From RGIG4576 sp964536025 (lineage in GTDB: Bacteria; Bacteroidota; Bacteroidia; Bacteroidales; Muribaculaceae), in assembly GCA_964536025.1 (NCBI GenBank), contig CAZHXA010000004.1, positions 25,647 to 89,646 of the forward strand: a stretch of DNA of 64,000 bases, written 5' to 3'. Under the pieces are notes generated by a model, which did not search any database, was not told the origin of the DNA, and saw nothing but the letters and a program-made list of their open reading frames with translations. How positions within the stretch are numbered: the stretch's first letter is position 1; every line of letters begins with the position of its first letter. Both the position numbers and the translations under genes were made by a program. Of this stretch, positions 34,016 to 43,978 are shown in pieces.

Positions 34016-35785
34016 ATGGAAAATTATGTAGTATCGGCAAGAAAATACCGTCCTTCCACGTTTCGCTCTGTGGTAGGGCAACAGGCTCTTACTCATACGT
34101 TGAAAACAGCCATAGATTCAGGACGATTGGCTCATGCTTATTTGTTTTGTGGACCTCGTGGTGTAGGTAAGACGTCTTGTGCACGTATTTTTGCCAAAAC
34201 GATAAACTGCTTAAATCCCACTCCAGATGGTGAGGCTTGCAATGAATGTGAATCTTGCAGGGCGTTGAATGAGCAGCGTTCTTATAATATAGTGGAACTC
34301 GATGCAGCTTCCAACAATTCTGTAGATGACATACGAGTACTTACCGAACAAGTGCGTATACCGCCACAAATAGGTAAATATCGTGTGTTTATTATAGATG
34401 AGGTACACATGTTATCGTCAGCGGCATTTAATGCTTTCCTGAAAACGCTTGAAGAACCTCCGGCTCATGCTATTTTTATACTTGCAACTACTGAAAAGCA
34501 TAAGGTTATCCCTACTATCTTATCTCGTTGCCAGATTTATGATTTTTCACGTATCACGGTTCGTGATATTGTGGAGCAATTGCAATATATAGCAAAACAA
34601 GAAGGTATTTCGGCTGAACCTACTGCATTGAATGTGATAGCTCAAAAGGCCGATGGTGCCATGCGTGATGCTCTTTCTATTTTTGACCAAGTGACGGCAT
34701 CATCGCAAGGGAATATTACATATAAGTCTACAATCGAAAATTTGAATGTACTCGATCACGAATATTATTTTAAACTTGTGGATGCTTTTATGTCAGTTGA
34801 TGTTCCACAAGTATTGCTTATATATAAGGAAATTCGTGACAAGGGGTTTGATTCTTTGTTTTTCATAAACGGACTTGCTGAACATGTGCGAAATCTTATG
34901 GTTGCTTCAACTCCGGCTACAAAGAGCTTGCTTGAAACGACCGAAGATGTTGCTAATCAATTTGTGGTTCAAGGAGGTAAACTTTCACCACAATTTTTCT
35001 ATCGTGCACTTGATTTATGTAATAAGTGCGATCTTGATTATCGTACGGCAACCAATAAGCAATTGCTCGTAGAATTAACTTTAATAAAACTTTGTCAGCT
35101 TTTTGATAATGCTACCCCATTGTCTGCCGGCGGTGATGGTGGTAATGATACTTTGCGTAAAATTGAGCCTGTGAACAATGTAAACAAGGCTTCAACTGTC
35201 GAGACTGTTAAGGTACAACAAGCGGTTTCCAAACCTCAAACGGTTGTTCCCGAAACGTCTGTGACGTCGGCATCATCTGCATCTGTTAGAGCTGTATCTA
35301 CGCCTTCGGCATCTCCTACGAAGTTTTCGATTGGTAATGCTCCGCGTATTTTGATAAATAGAACAGCCGAAAACGCAACTCAGGAGCAAGGAACGAAGCC
35401 GCGTTTGACTACCCAGCGACGTACTTCTCCGTTTACACAAGATGACTTAATGGTTGCTTGGCAACAATTTATAAAAGAGCATCCACGTGAACAAATCATT
35501 ATAAATACCATGCGTTGTTCGCTTCCTCGTAGAATCAATGATACGCTTTATGAAATAGAGGTAGAAAATCAAGTGCAGGTAGAATCGTTTAATGCTCATA
35601 AGATGAATATTATAACTTATATGCGTAACCATGTGCAGAACGATATGCTTGCCATAGACATAAAAATGAATCCTAATATTGATAAACCTAAATTTTGGAC
35701 TCCTCAGGAAATTGTGGCATCGATTAAGGAACATAATCCTTATTTCGATAAATTTATTGAAGATTTCGATTTGGTATTGGCTTGA
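34016..35785 (+). CDS. dnaX: DNA polymerase III subunit gamma/tau
   Basis: 589 residues. AAA+ clamp-loader domain: Walker A GPRGVGKTS (46-54), four zinc cysteines C65, C75, C78, C81, Walker B IIDEVHML (Asp128, Glu129), sensor 1 TTEKHK and SRC motif LSRCQIYDF. Domain III continues to ~365; the rest is a low-complexity Ser/Thr/Val linker (~370-470) and a C-terminal domain that would bind the polymerase alpha subunit, so this is tau. I see no slippery A-run/hairpin for a gamma frameshift. Promoter -7 box TATATTTG at 33988-33995. Confidence 0.96.
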   Translation: MENYVVSARKYRPSTFRSVVGQQALTHTLKTAIDSGRLAHAYLFCGPRGVGKTSCARIFAKTINCLNPTPDGEACNECESCRALNEQRSYNIVELDAASNNSVDDIRVLTEQVRIPPQIGKYRVFIIDEVHMLSSAAFNAFLKTLEEPPAHAIFILATTEKHKVIPTILSRCQIYDFSRITVRDIVEQLQYIAKQEGISAEPTALNVIAQKADGAMRDALSIFDQVTASSQGNITYKSTIENLNVLDHEYYFKLVDAFMSVDVPQVLLIYKEIRDKGFDSLFFINGLAEHVRNLMVASTPATKSLLETTEDVANQFVVQGGKLSPQFFYRALDLCNKCDLDYRTATNKQLLVELTLIKLCQLFDNATPLSAGGDGGNDTLRKIEPVNNVNKASTVETVKVQQAVSKPQTVVPETSVTSASSASVRAVSTPSASPTKFSIGNAPRILINRTAENATQEQGTKPRLTTQRRTSPFTQDDLMVAWQQFIKEHPREQIIINTMRCSLPRRINDTLYEIEVENQVQVESFNAHKMNIITYMRNHVQNDMLAIDIKMNPNIDKPKFWTPQEIVASIKEHNPYFDKFIEDFDLVLA

Positions 35786-35792
35786 TAGAAAT

Positions 35793-35822
35793 AAAAAACG
35801 GCAGAAATTTCTGCCGTTTTTT
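35793..35822. terminator. Bidirectional terminator between dnaX and pgi
   Basis: ACGGCAGAAA / TTTCTGCCGT perfect 10-bp stem with A6 before and T6 after. Confidence 0.92.
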
Positions 35823-35850
35823 ATTATGAGAATATCACACTTGGTTATCG

Positions 35851-37185
35851 TTATTTAATTTTTGCTTGAATAGCTTTACTTTCTTCTTCATATCCCGGCT
35901 TGTTTAGAAGTGCAAACATATTTCGTTTGTAGTTTTCAACTCCGGGTTGATTGAAAGGATTTACGTCAAGAATATAACCACTTATTCCACATGCAAATTC
36001 AAAGAAGTAGATGAGTTCGCCAAGATGTTTTTCATCGAGGCGTGGAAGTGTTATAATCATATTAGGAACACCGCCATCTACGTGAGCAATACGAGTGCCG
36101 AGTTCCGCCATTTTGTTTACTTCGTCAATGCGTTTTCCTGCAATATAGTTTAATCCGTCCAGATTGTCGTTGTCGGCAGGTATTACCATCTTGTGTGATT
36201 GTTCTTCTACAGTTATAACTGTTTCAAAAATGGTGCGTTCTCCATCTTGAATCCATTGTCCCATAGAGTGAAGATCGGTAGTGAAATCAACCGAAGCAGG
36301 GAAAATTCCTTTTTTATCTTTACCTTCGCTTTCTCCGTAAAGTTGTTTCCACCATTCGGCAAAATAATGAAGCTTGGGATTGTAGTTGACAAGAATTTCA
36401 ATCTTTTTTCCGGCATTGTAAAGAGCGTTGCGAGTAGTGGCATATTTTATAGCGATGTTATCGTCATCTATTTTGCAAGTCGCATTTTGCATCGCTTTTG
36501 CTCCTTCTATGAGAGCTTTTATATCATATCCGGCAACAGCTATGGGAAGAAGTCCTACCGGAGTTAAAACCGAGAAACGTCCTCCTACGTTATCAGGAAT
36601 AATAAAAGTCTTATAACCTTCTTCTGTGGCAAGTTTACGCAAAGCGCCTTTTTGAGCATCGGTTATTGCTACGATTAATTTTGAAGCTTCTTTTTTTCCT
36701 ACTTGAGATTCAAGTAATTCTTTTAAAATGCGAAATGCAATAGCCGGTTCGGTTGTTGTTCCTGACTTGGATATGACGATGATGCCGAATTTTTTCCCTT
36801 TAAGCAGTTCTACCAGTTCATAAGTGTAATCTTCACCGATGTTTTGTCCGGCAAATAGTACGCGAGGTCCTTTTACTTGCTTAAGCTCGGCAAAAGAGTC
36901 GCTTAAAGCTGAAATAACGGCTTTGGCTCCCAAATAACTGCCTCCAATGCCGATAGCTACAACATATTCGCAATTATTGAAAGATGTAGCTACTTTATTT
37001 ATTTCGTCAAGCAGACATTCGTTTGTTTCTGCGGGAAGTTTTACCCAGCCCAAAAAATCACTGCCGGCACCTGTCCCATTGTTTAGCTTTTCAATAGCTT
37101 TAATGGCTGTCGAATTGAGTGCTTTTATTGTGTTTTCATCGACCGTGCCAAGCACATTTTGATTATTAACCTGAATCTTTTTCAT
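35851..37185 (-). CDS. pgi: Glucose-6-phosphate isomerase
   Basis: 444 residues, the short bacterial type (Bacillus-like) rather than the 550-residue E. coli form. Motifs: VAIGIGGSYLGAKAV, VISKSGTTTEPA (phosphate loop SKSGTT), GGRFSVLTPVG and the catalytic region NPFNQPGVENYK. It interconverts glucose-6-P and fructose-6-P in glycolysis. It is the last gene of lysS-gpsA-pgi, 30 nt after gpsA. Confidence 0.97.
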   Translation of the reverse strand: MKKIQVNNQNVLGTVDENTIKALNSTAIKAIEKLNNGTGAGSDFLGWVKLPAETNECLLDEINKVATSFNNCEYVVAIGIGGSYLGAKAVISALSDSFAELKQVKGPRVLFAGQNIGEDYTYELVELLKGKKFGIIVISKSGTTTEPAIAFRILKELLESQVGKKEASKLIVAITDAQKGALRKLATEEGYKTFIIPDNVGGRFSVLTPVGLLPIAVAGYDIKALIEGAKAMQNATCKIDDDNIAIKYATTRNALYNAGKKIEILVNYNPKLHYFAEWWKQLYGESEGKDKKGIFPASVDFTTDLHSMGQWIQDGERTIFETVITVEEQSHKMVIPADNDNLDGLNYIAGKRIDEVNKMAELGTRIAHVDGGVPNMIITLPRLDEKHLGELIYFFEFACGISGYILDVNPFNQPGVENYKRNMFALLNKPGYEEESKAIQAKIK

Positions 37186-37215
37186 TGTATTTTGAGTTAA
37201 TGTTTTTATAAGTTT

Positions 37216-38223
37216 TTATACAAGTTGTGTTGCTATTCTTTCTATTGCTGTTGCTGGAGATTCTCTGTTGTATAAAATAGAGTAAACACCATCGAGAATA
37301 GGCATGTACACATCGTATTTTTTATTTATTTCATATATGCACTTTGTGCCATAATAGCCTTCTACAACCATTTCCATTTCCATCATGGCAGATTTTACCG
37401 AATAACCTTTACCTACCATAGAACCGAAATTGTGGTTTCGGCTGAATTTTGAGTAGCAGGTAACGAGCAAATCGCCTAAGTATACCGAATCGCAAATATT
37501 TCGTTCGCATGGATTAACCTTTTGAAGGAAACGCTCTGTTTCTTTTATGGCATTGCTCACCATCATGGCTTGGAAATTGTCTCCACTCTTCATCCCATGA
37601 AGGATACCCGATGCTATGGCATATATATTTTTTAAAACGGCACCATATTCTATCCCTATTACATCTTTTGATATAACGGTTTTCATTTTAGGTCCGTTAA
37701 GATGTTCTCCGAAAATACGGCTCAATTCTTCATTGGAAGAGCCTATGGTAAGGTAGGACATTCTTTCAAGAGCTACTTCTTCGGCGTGGCATGCACCACT
37801 CACCACAAGTATATTTTCGTGTTTCACTTTGTAGAAATCACGTAGATATTCAGTGATGACAACGTTTTCATCGGGAACAATTCCTTTGATTGCAGTGACA
37901 ATATACTTATCACTTATATCAACAGTTATCTTCTTGAGATGTTCCTTCATGTAAGGCGAAGGCATGGCAAGAAGTAATGTATCGGCTTCGTTGCACACTT
38001 TGTTGATGTCGCTTGAAAAGTCAATACGGCTTGTATCGAAGCGTACATCACTCAAATAAGCAGGATTATGTCCTGTTTTTAAAAATTCGGCAATGCGGTC
38101 ATCTCGTCGCATATACCACATAATTTTTTCATTCCTATCGTTGGCTAATAGCAATTTAGTGAGTGCGGTAGCCCAGCTACCGCCTCCCATTACTGCTATT
38201 TTGCCGGGGAATTTATTATTCAT
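37216..38223 (-). CDS. gpsA: Glycerol-3-phosphate dehydrogenase [NAD(P)+]
   Basis: 335 residues. N-terminal Rossmann motif GKIAVMGGGSWATALTKLL (~8-26), substrate segment ITAIKGI near 111 and catalytic lysine region GAVLKNIYAIASGI near 195; KSGDNFQAMMVSNAIKE and TCYSKFSRNHNFG close the substrate site. It reduces dihydroxyacetone phosphate to glycerol-3-P for phospholipid synthesis. 68 nt after lysS; pgi is 30 nt further on. Confidence 0.96.
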   Translation of the reverse strand: MNNKFPGKIAVMGGGSWATALTKLLLANDRNEKIMWYMRRDDRIAEFLKTGHNPAYLSDVRFDTSRIDFSSDINKVCNEADTLLLAMPSPYMKEHLKKITVDISDKYIVTAIKGIVPDENVVITEYLRDFYKVKHENILVVSGACHAEEVALERMSYLTIGSSNEELSRIFGEHLNGPKMKTVISKDVIGIEYGAVLKNIYAIASGILHGMKSGDNFQAMMVSNAIKETERFLQKVNPCERNICDSVYLGDLLVTCYSKFSRNHNFGSMVGKGYSVKSAMMEMEMVVEGYYGTKCIYEINKKYDVYMPILDGVYSILYNRESPATAIERIATQLV

Positions 38224-38291
38224 AAGTTCCTGCCGGTTTTAAGTTGTGATCTTTCCTGTTTACAATTCGTTTTCTGAGAATTGTAAACTTA

Positions 38292-40022
38292 TTATTTTTC
38301 GGCTGCGGTAATCCAAGCTGTAACATCATCGTTGCTTGGATTTTTCAAGCCTAATTTATGCTTTTTGTTCAAGCCACAAATGTCTTGCATTAGTTTACTC
38401 GGATTAGCTCCTTTTAGGCTGTCAATTGTCAAGAAGCCTGCTTTTTGAATTACATCAACCCATTCTTCAGGAACACCTATTTCGACATATTTTTCCACGC
38501 TGTCACGTTTGATAACTTTTTCCGGACGCATTTGTGGGAATAATAGAACTTCTTGTATAGTACTTTGACCTGTCATAAGCATAACAAGGCGGTCCATACC
38601 GATACCCATACCCGATGTTGGAGGCATACCATATTCAAGAGCTCTAACGAAATCTTGGTCGATAAACATGGCTTCATCGTCACCTTTTTCTGATAAACGA
38701 AGTTGCTCCTTAAAGCGTTCAGCTTGGTCAATAGGGTCGTTAAGTTCAGAGTAGGCATTACACAATTCTTTACCGTTAACCATAAGCTCAAAACGTTCTG
38801 TAAGGTCGGGGTTTGAGCGATGGCGTTTTGTAAGAGGTGACATTTCCACCGGATAATCGGTAATGAATGTAGGTTGTATGTAGTTGCCTTCGCAGAATTC
38901 ACCGAAGATTTCATCGATGAGTTTGCCTTTACCCATTGTTTCATCGACTTCCATTTTCAATTCTTTACAGATAGCACGTATTTCATCTTCGTTTTTACCT
39001 GTAAGGTCGTAACCGGTAAATTCCTTGATGCTGTCAAGCATGGTTACACGTTTGAATGGAGCTTTGAAGCTTATCATATTGTCGCCTACTTTTACTTCGT
39101 GGGTTCCGTTTACGTCCATACATACTTTTTCAAGCATTTTTTCAGTAAAGTCCATCATCCAGTTGTAGTCTTTGTAGGATACATAAATTTCCATACAAGT
39201 AAATTCAGGATTGTGTGTGCGGTCCATACCTTCGTTACGGAAATTCTTGCCGAATTCATAAACGCCTTCAAATCCTCCCACAATAAGACGTTTCAAGTAT
39301 AGCTCATCGGCAATACGTAAGTATAGAGGAATGTCAAGAGCATTGTGATGCGTGATAAATGGGCGAGCTGCTGCTCCTCCGGGGATTGATTGAAGGATAG
39401 GGGTTTCAACTTCAAGATAACCTTTACTGTTGAAATATTCACGCATAGAGCTGTAAACTTTTGTACGCTTGATGAAGATTTCTTTTACGCCTTCGTTTAC
39501 CACAAGGTCTACATAGCGTTGACGATAGCGAAGTTCGGGGTCATCGAAAGCATCATAAACCACACCGTCTTTCATCTTAACGATAGGCAATGGACGTAAA
39601 GATTTGCTTAATACGGTTAATTCTTTGGCGTGAACAGTAATTTCTCCCATTTGTGTACGGAATACAAAACCTTTGATACCCACAAAGTCACCTATGTCAA
39701 GTAATTTCTTGAAAACGACATTGTACATATCTTTGTTTTCGTCGGGGCAAATATCATCGCGACTTATATAAACTTGTATTCTGCCTTTAGAGTCTTGAAG
39801 TTCCATGAAAGAAGCCTTCCCCATGATGCGTCGGCTCATTACACGACCGGCAATAGTTACGTCTTGTACAGGTTCTTCATCTTTAAAATCAGCTTTGATG
39901 TCGGTTGTATATGCCGATACGTTATATTCAGCTGCTGGATATGGTTCTATACCCATATTTCGCATTTCGGCAAGACTGTTTCGTCTCACGATTTCTTGTT
40001 CACTCAAATCTAATAAGCCCAT
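38292..40022 (-). CDS. lysS: Lysine--tRNA ligase (class II)
   Basis: 576 residues, longer than E. coli LysS (~505) by an ~70-residue C-terminal extension (after GMGIGMDRLVMLMTG) that holds helix-hairpin-like text (GFLTIDSLKGANPSKLMQDI), as in other Bacteroidetes. OB-fold anticodon domain at ~55-155 (VTIAGRVMSRRIMGKASFMELQDSKG in parts). Class II motif 2 FRNEGMDRTHNPEFT (~255) and motif 3 GMGIGMDRLVM (~485) are intact. A -7 box TATTTTTG at 40094-40087 lies 65 nt upstream. First gene of lysS-gpsA-pgi. Confidence 0.96.
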   Translation of the reverse strand: MGLLDLSEQEIVRRNSLAEMRNMGIEPYPAAEYNVSAYTTDIKADFKDEEPVQDVTIAGRVMSRRIMGKASFMELQDSKGRIQVYISRDDICPDENKDMYNVVFKKLLDIGDFVGIKGFVFRTQMGEITVHAKELTVLSKSLRPLPIVKMKDGVVYDAFDDPELRYRQRYVDLVVNEGVKEIFIKRTKVYSSMREYFNSKGYLEVETPILQSIPGGAAARPFITHHNALDIPLYLRIADELYLKRLIVGGFEGVYEFGKNFRNEGMDRTHNPEFTCMEIYVSYKDYNWMMDFTEKMLEKVCMDVNGTHEVKVGDNMISFKAPFKRVTMLDSIKEFTGYDLTGKNEDEIRAICKELKMEVDETMGKGKLIDEIFGEFCEGNYIQPTFITDYPVEMSPLTKRHRSNPDLTERFELMVNGKELCNAYSELNDPIDQAERFKEQLRLSEKGDDEAMFIDQDFVRALEYGMPPTSGMGIGMDRLVMLMTGQSTIQEVLLFPQMRPEKVIKRDSVEKYVEIGVPEEWVDVIQKAGFLTIDSLKGANPSKLMQDICGLNKKHKLGLKNPSNDDVTAWITAAEK

Positions 40023-40200
40023 ATCTGTGATATCTTTTTTGTTATTATTATCTTATGTAAGATGGCACTATTATACCATTATCTTGCAAAAATACAAAAA
40101 AAGGCTTATAATTCGCTTATAATCGGTAAATTCTTCACTAAAATGTGATATGAAAACTTGATTTACGGATATTTAAACTAAATATGAGGAATTCTTGTAA

Positions 40201-40231
40201 TTGTGAGAATAAAATATTGTTTATAATTTTG
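40201..40231 (+). promoter_or_regulatory. Promoter of the phospholipase A gene
   Basis: TTG (40201-40203), 20-nt spacer, TAATTTTG (40224-40231). The in-frame GTG at 40231 is the last base of this box, so the start is ATG 40258. Confidence 0.6.
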
Positions 40232-40257
40232 TGCGATTTTATGAAAAAGTGTTTACG

Positions 40258-41100
40258 ATGCTAAAAAGGTTTATTATTTTCTTTATATTGGCGTTTATAT
40301 GTGTTCAAGCGTCATTGCATGCTCAAATAGTTAAAATAGAAAATGACGAACTTATTTCCGATAGTATTCGTCGTGAATTTGACCGTGGTCCCTACTTTAC
40401 TCTTTATAAAGATAATTATTTTGTAGTGGGAACGACTGTAGGTTCTCGTCCTACTCGTACCAATAGCGATGTGAAGTTTCAAGTGAGTATTGCTCAACGC
40501 TTGACAAAAAGTACGTTGCCGTTTAATTCTTATTTGTTCCTATTCTATAATCAAAAGGTTTTTTGGAATGTCTTTGAAAATTCAATGCCAGTGCGTGATT
40601 TTAATTTCAATCCCGGTTTGGGTTTGGGTAAATTGCTTATTGTTAAAGACAGGATTATTGGTAAGGCTTCGGTATTGATAGAACATGAAAGTAACGGACG
40701 CGATTCCATCAGTTCCCGCAGTTGGAACAAAATATCGTTTTGCGGTTCCATTTTTTTAAGTCCGCAGTTTATGGTACACGCAAAATATTGGATTCCAATC
40801 GTAGATGGCGAACATAACAAGGACATTCTTAAATATAGCGGAATCTATCAAACCGGTATTCAAATAACGTCAAGAGATAAGAAAATAGGAATGGCAATTA
40901 CGCTCACGAAACGTAAAAGTTGGAACCTTAGTTGCAATACTATGGTTGAACTTAATTATCGCTTGTTTAAGAAGGATAATCAATATCTGTTTGTGCAATA
41001 TTATAACGGATATGGCGAAGGTATGCTTGATTATAAGCAATATCATTCACGTTTGCGAGCCGGTATTGTCATCAAACCATCGTTTTTCAGCGAATATTAA
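40258..41100 (+). CDS. pldA: Outer membrane phospholipase A (OMPLA)
   Basis: 280 residues. Signal peptide to ~22 (SLHAQ). The catalytic triad of the PLA1 family is plain: HESNGRDS with His143 and Ser145, then SRSWNK with Asn157, at almost the same numbers as in E. coli OMPLA (His142, Ser144, Asn156). The rest is a 12-strand beta barrel ending with an aromatic strand. It hydrolyses phospholipids that reach the outer leaflet and is a calcium-dependent dimer in E. coli. Its stop overlaps by 4 bp the stop of the converging C_GCAxxG gene. Confidence 0.9.
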   Translation: MLKRFIIFFILAFICVQASLHAQIVKIENDELISDSIRREFDRGPYFTLYKDNYFVVGTTVGSRPTRTNSDVKFQVSIAQRLTKSTLPFNSYLFLFYNQKVFWNVFENSMPVRDFNFNPGLGLGKLLIVKDRIIGKASVLIEHESNGRDSISSRSWNKISFCGSIFLSPQFMVHAKYWIPIVDGEHNKDILKYSGIYQTGIQITSRDKKIGMAITLTKRKSWNLSCNTMVELNYRLFKKDNQYLFVQYYNGYGEGMLDYKQYHSRLRAGIVIKPSFFSEY

Positions 41101-41585
41101 CGATTTTGTCCTGTTTTGATTTTTTGAGCGAAAATGCGACACGCACTTTCTACCATTTTTGCACAAGGTCTGCTTTTGTAGTACTCTTTTGTGCGTGTAT
41201 TTGGTGTGGGCGATTCGATTTGTCCGGTGCGAAGTCCCAATAATTCGGCACAAGTAAGCGAACCGTTTATTTCTTTAAATTCCGCTGCAAGTTCTTGTAC
41301 AAGAGCATAGTTTTCGGATCTTTTTTGTGGAGATTCTGTTGAGGAACATCCATTTTCCAGTCCTGCAAGCATAAACATACCCGATGCGGCACCGCAAGTG
41401 AGTCTCATTCTGCCTATTCCGCCACCAAAAGATGCACTTATACGCAATGCAATGTATTGCGGAACATCATAAAGGTCGGCAAACGCTCCTACAACCGATT
41501 GAGCACAGTTAAAGCCGTTTTTAAACAGTTCCACTCCGCGTGCAACACGCATTTCTATTTCTTCTTCGGTCAATATTTTATCCAT
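41097..41585 (-). CDS. C_GCAxxG_C_C family redox-type protein
   Basis: 162 residues. Matches the C_GCAxxG_C_C family: NCAQSVVGAF (Cys27), TCGAASGMFM (Cys64, the CGAASG core), NGCSS (Cys80), LTCAEL (~112) and C-terminal CAKMVESACRIF. The cysteine pattern suggests a metal or iron-sulfur site; function is not known, though members often stand next to redox enzymes or transporters. 8 nt after the WYL regulator stop, so the last gene of the symporter-WYL operon. Confidence 0.88.
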   Translation of the reverse strand: MDKILTEEEIEMRVARGVELFKNGFNCAQSVVGAFADLYDVPQYIALRISASFGGGIGRMRLTCGAASGMFMLAGLENGCSSTESPQKRSENYALVQELAAEFKEINGSLTCAELLGLRTGQIESPTPNTRTKEYYKSRPCAKMVESACRIFAQKIKTGQNR

Positions 41586-41593
41586 TTTATTGT

Positions 41594-42487
41594 TTAATAT
41601 TGGTTTAATGCATTGGTGAGTCGTGTTATAACCATTGCTCGTAGTTCTTGAGGTGCTATGACTTGTATATCTGCTCCATTGGACAGTATTTCGGCAACAA
41701 AGTCGTTGGTGAGAAACAAATGATAGTAAAACAGCGAAAAATGGTCGTGTATTTCTTCGTGTTGACTATGATGAAGAGGCAATGCACGTAAATATTTGGC
41801 TTTTTGAGGAGATACTCGCAAAACTATGTCTTTGGCTTTTCCTTGACTTGTCATTATGCCGAAGCAGTCGTTAAAATAAGTAGAAGCGTCAAAATCGGCA
41901 GGTAAAACAAAGGTGTCGGCATTTATTGTGACATTACTCATGCGGTCAAGAGAATAGGTTTTTATTTTCTTGTCTTTCATATTATAGCCTATTACATACC
42001 ACAATTGTTTGTATAGGCGTACGCAATAAGGTTCTATTGTCACTCCGGTGCTTGCATTTACTCTGTTATAAGCACAATAAGAAAAAGTAATGCGGTTGAA
42101 CGATTTCAATGCTTGCATGACAAGAGGCAGATTGGTGCGAGCCGACGGAACGTCTTCCAAAATTATTCGGTTGCTCACATTGTAAGAGTCGCGTAACATT
42201 CCGCTCATCGAAGCCGAATCAAGAAGCAGGTTCAACAATCGTGACGATTGTCCGCTTTCGTCGTTAGCGATGTAATATTCATAGGTAGAAAAGTCACTTT
42301 CTATTTCAATATTGAACGTTTCTGCTATGGCTTGTCGGTGATTATAGAACGTGCGTCTCGACAATTTTTTACCATCCGATAAAGAAGAATTCACCCACAA
42401 GTCATTCAAGTTCTCGAGGGTGATTCTTCCATAGCGTTGAATTGTATCTACAATCCAGATGTATTTATTTATGACGTTTTTTGCCAT
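41594..42487 (-). CDS. WYL-domain transcriptional regulator
   Basis: 297 residues from ATG 42487 (an earlier in-frame start would sit inside the symporter gene). N-terminal winged HTH (~10-75, RRTFYNHRQAIAETF) and WYL domain at ~115-205 with the EPYCVRLYKQLWYVIGYN core, in which the W-Y-V/L signature reads WYVIGY, and a WCX-like C-terminus. WYL proteins sense small ligands, often nucleotides or nucleic-acid ends, and repress nearby genes. It starts 16 nt after the symporter stop, so it probably controls this cluster. Confidence 0.9.
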   Translation of the reverse strand: MAKNVINKYIWIVDTIQRYGRITLENLNDLWVNSSLSDGKKLSRRTFYNHRQAIAETFNIEIESDFSTYEYYIANDESGQSSRLLNLLLDSASMSGMLRDSYNVSNRIILEDVPSARTNLPLVMQALKSFNRITFSYCAYNRVNASTGVTIEPYCVRLYKQLWYVIGYNMKDKKIKTYSLDRMSNVTINADTFVLPADFDASTYFNDCFGIMTSQGKAKDIVLRVSPQKAKYLRALPLHHSQHEEIHDHFSLFYYHLFLTNDFVAEILSNGADIQVIAPQELRAMVITRLTNALNQY

Positions 42488-42503
42488 AAATGGTGTTTTT
42501 TTC

Positions 42504-43952
42504 TTATGCTTCTTCCACTTTTTCCTTTTTTGCGATAACAGCAAGTCCTAATACGGTTACAAATGCGTTGAGAAGTAATAATTCAAAGCTCATTACATAA
42601 CCGAATGCCTTAAACAGCCAATCTTGTACAAAGTAACATATAATAGGAGATGCGATGCACACAAAAGGTACGTATTTGTCGCAAACTTTGTTTTTTACAA
42701 ACATGCCGAAGACAAACAATCCCAATATAGGACCGTAAGTGTAGCTGGCGATAGAGTAAACGGCACTTATTGCATCTTGGCTGTTCAAGTAGTAGAACAC
42801 AATGATTACCAAAGCCATTACTACAGCCATACCTATGTGAACAAGCTCGCGTTGTTTTTTCTCGTTCTTTTGGTCTTGAGTTTTAAGAATATCTACGGTA
42901 AACGATGTTGTGAGTGCGGTTAAAGCCGAACCTGCAGCCGAATAAGCTGCGGCACAAAGTCCTAAGATGAACAAAATACCCACAAAAATAGGCATTGTGC
43001 CTCCTGCGGCTATAAGACCGAACAAATCATCCGATTTTTCGGCTACGATATTCATCTTTCCGGCATATTGGTAAAGAAGTACACCCAAACATAGGAATAA
43101 TCCTACCACAAAAACTTGTGTAACGGCACTTACAAGCATGTTCTTTTGTGATTCTTTAAAATTCTTGCATGCAAGATTTCGTTGCATCATGTCTTGGTCG
43201 AGACCGCAAGTTGCAATCACCATAAATATACCTGCAATAAATTGTTTCCAGAAATAGGTACCTTCTTTAGGATTGTCAAAATAGAACAATTTACTGTGAG
43301 GGTCGTCGGCAATAGCACCGAATATGTCACCGAAGCTATAACCCAAACCATTTGCAATAAATATGATACACAAAACCACCGAAGCCACAAGACAGAATGA
43401 TTTCAAAGTGTCGGTCCAAATAACGGTTTTCACACCGCCTTGTTTGGTGTATAGCCAGATGAGTGCCACCGTAAACAATACGTTGATTTCAAAAGGAATG
43501 CCGAGAGGGGCAAACACCAACGCTTGAAGTGTTACGCACACTACATAAAAACGAACGGCTGCTCCAAGCATCTTTGAAACGAAGAAGAACCAAGCTCCGC
43601 TTTTGTGTGTGTTTGAACCGAAACGTTGAGCCAAATATCCGTAAATAGAAACAAGATTACGCTTGTAGAACATAGGAACAAGCATAAATGCTATTACGGC
43701 ATATCCTATGATGAACCCGAATTGCATTTGAAGATAAGAGAATCCTTTTGTTTCCACCATGCCCGGAACCGATACAAAAGTAACTCCTGAAATTGCAGCT
43801 CCCATAGTGGCAAAAGACACTATATACCATGGAGCTTTTACGCTATCGGCATAAAAGCCGGCATCTTTGTTTTTTCGATTAGCTAAAAAAGTGATAAGAA
43901 ACAGCAGGCAAAAATATCCTACTATTGTTGCTAAAACTACCCAAGGTGTCAT
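42504..43952 (-). CDS. Sodium:solute symporter (SSS family)
   Basis: 482 residues, about 13 membrane helices in the SSS/LeuT-type fold. N-terminal FATMGAAISGVTFVSVPGM is the helix 1-2 break that binds sodium; GLDQDMMQRNLACKNFKESQK (in parts) and FILGLCAAAYSAAGSALTALTTSF (in parts) are classic SSS signatures. Substrates in the family include sugars, sialic acid, proline. The adjacent NamZ (releases MurNAc) makes N-acetylmuramate a reasonable guess; an SSS-type MurNAc transporter (MurT) is known in Tannerella. 26 nt after the namZ stop. Confidence 0.9.
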   Translation of the reverse strand: MTPWVVLATIVGYFCLLFLITFLANRKNKDAGFYADSVKAPWYIVSFATMGAAISGVTFVSVPGMVETKGFSYLQMQFGFIIGYAVIAFMLVPMFYKRNLVSIYGYLAQRFGSNTHKSGAWFFFVSKMLGAAVRFYVVCVTLQALVFAPLGIPFEINVLFTVALIWLYTKQGGVKTVIWTDTLKSFCLVASVVLCIIFIANGLGYSFGDIFGAIADDPHSKLFYFDNPKEGTYFWKQFIAGIFMVIATCGLDQDMMQRNLACKNFKESQKNMLVSAVTQVFVVGLFLCLGVLLYQYAGKMNIVAEKSDDLFGLIAAGGTMPIFVGILFILGLCAAAYSAAGSALTALTTSFTVDILKTQDQKNEKKQRELVHIGMAVVMALVIIVFYYLNSQDAISAVYSIASYTYGPILGLFVFGMFVKNKVCDKYVPFVCIASPIICYFVQDWLFKAFGYVMSFELLLLNAFVTVLGLAVIAKKEKVEEA

Positions 43953-43978
43953 TTCTTAATGTAATTTATTAATGTTTA

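Noticed and set aside
34016..35785. Programmed frameshift for a short gamma product of dnaX
   Set aside because: No A-run slippery site with a downstream hairpin is visible near the end of domain III.
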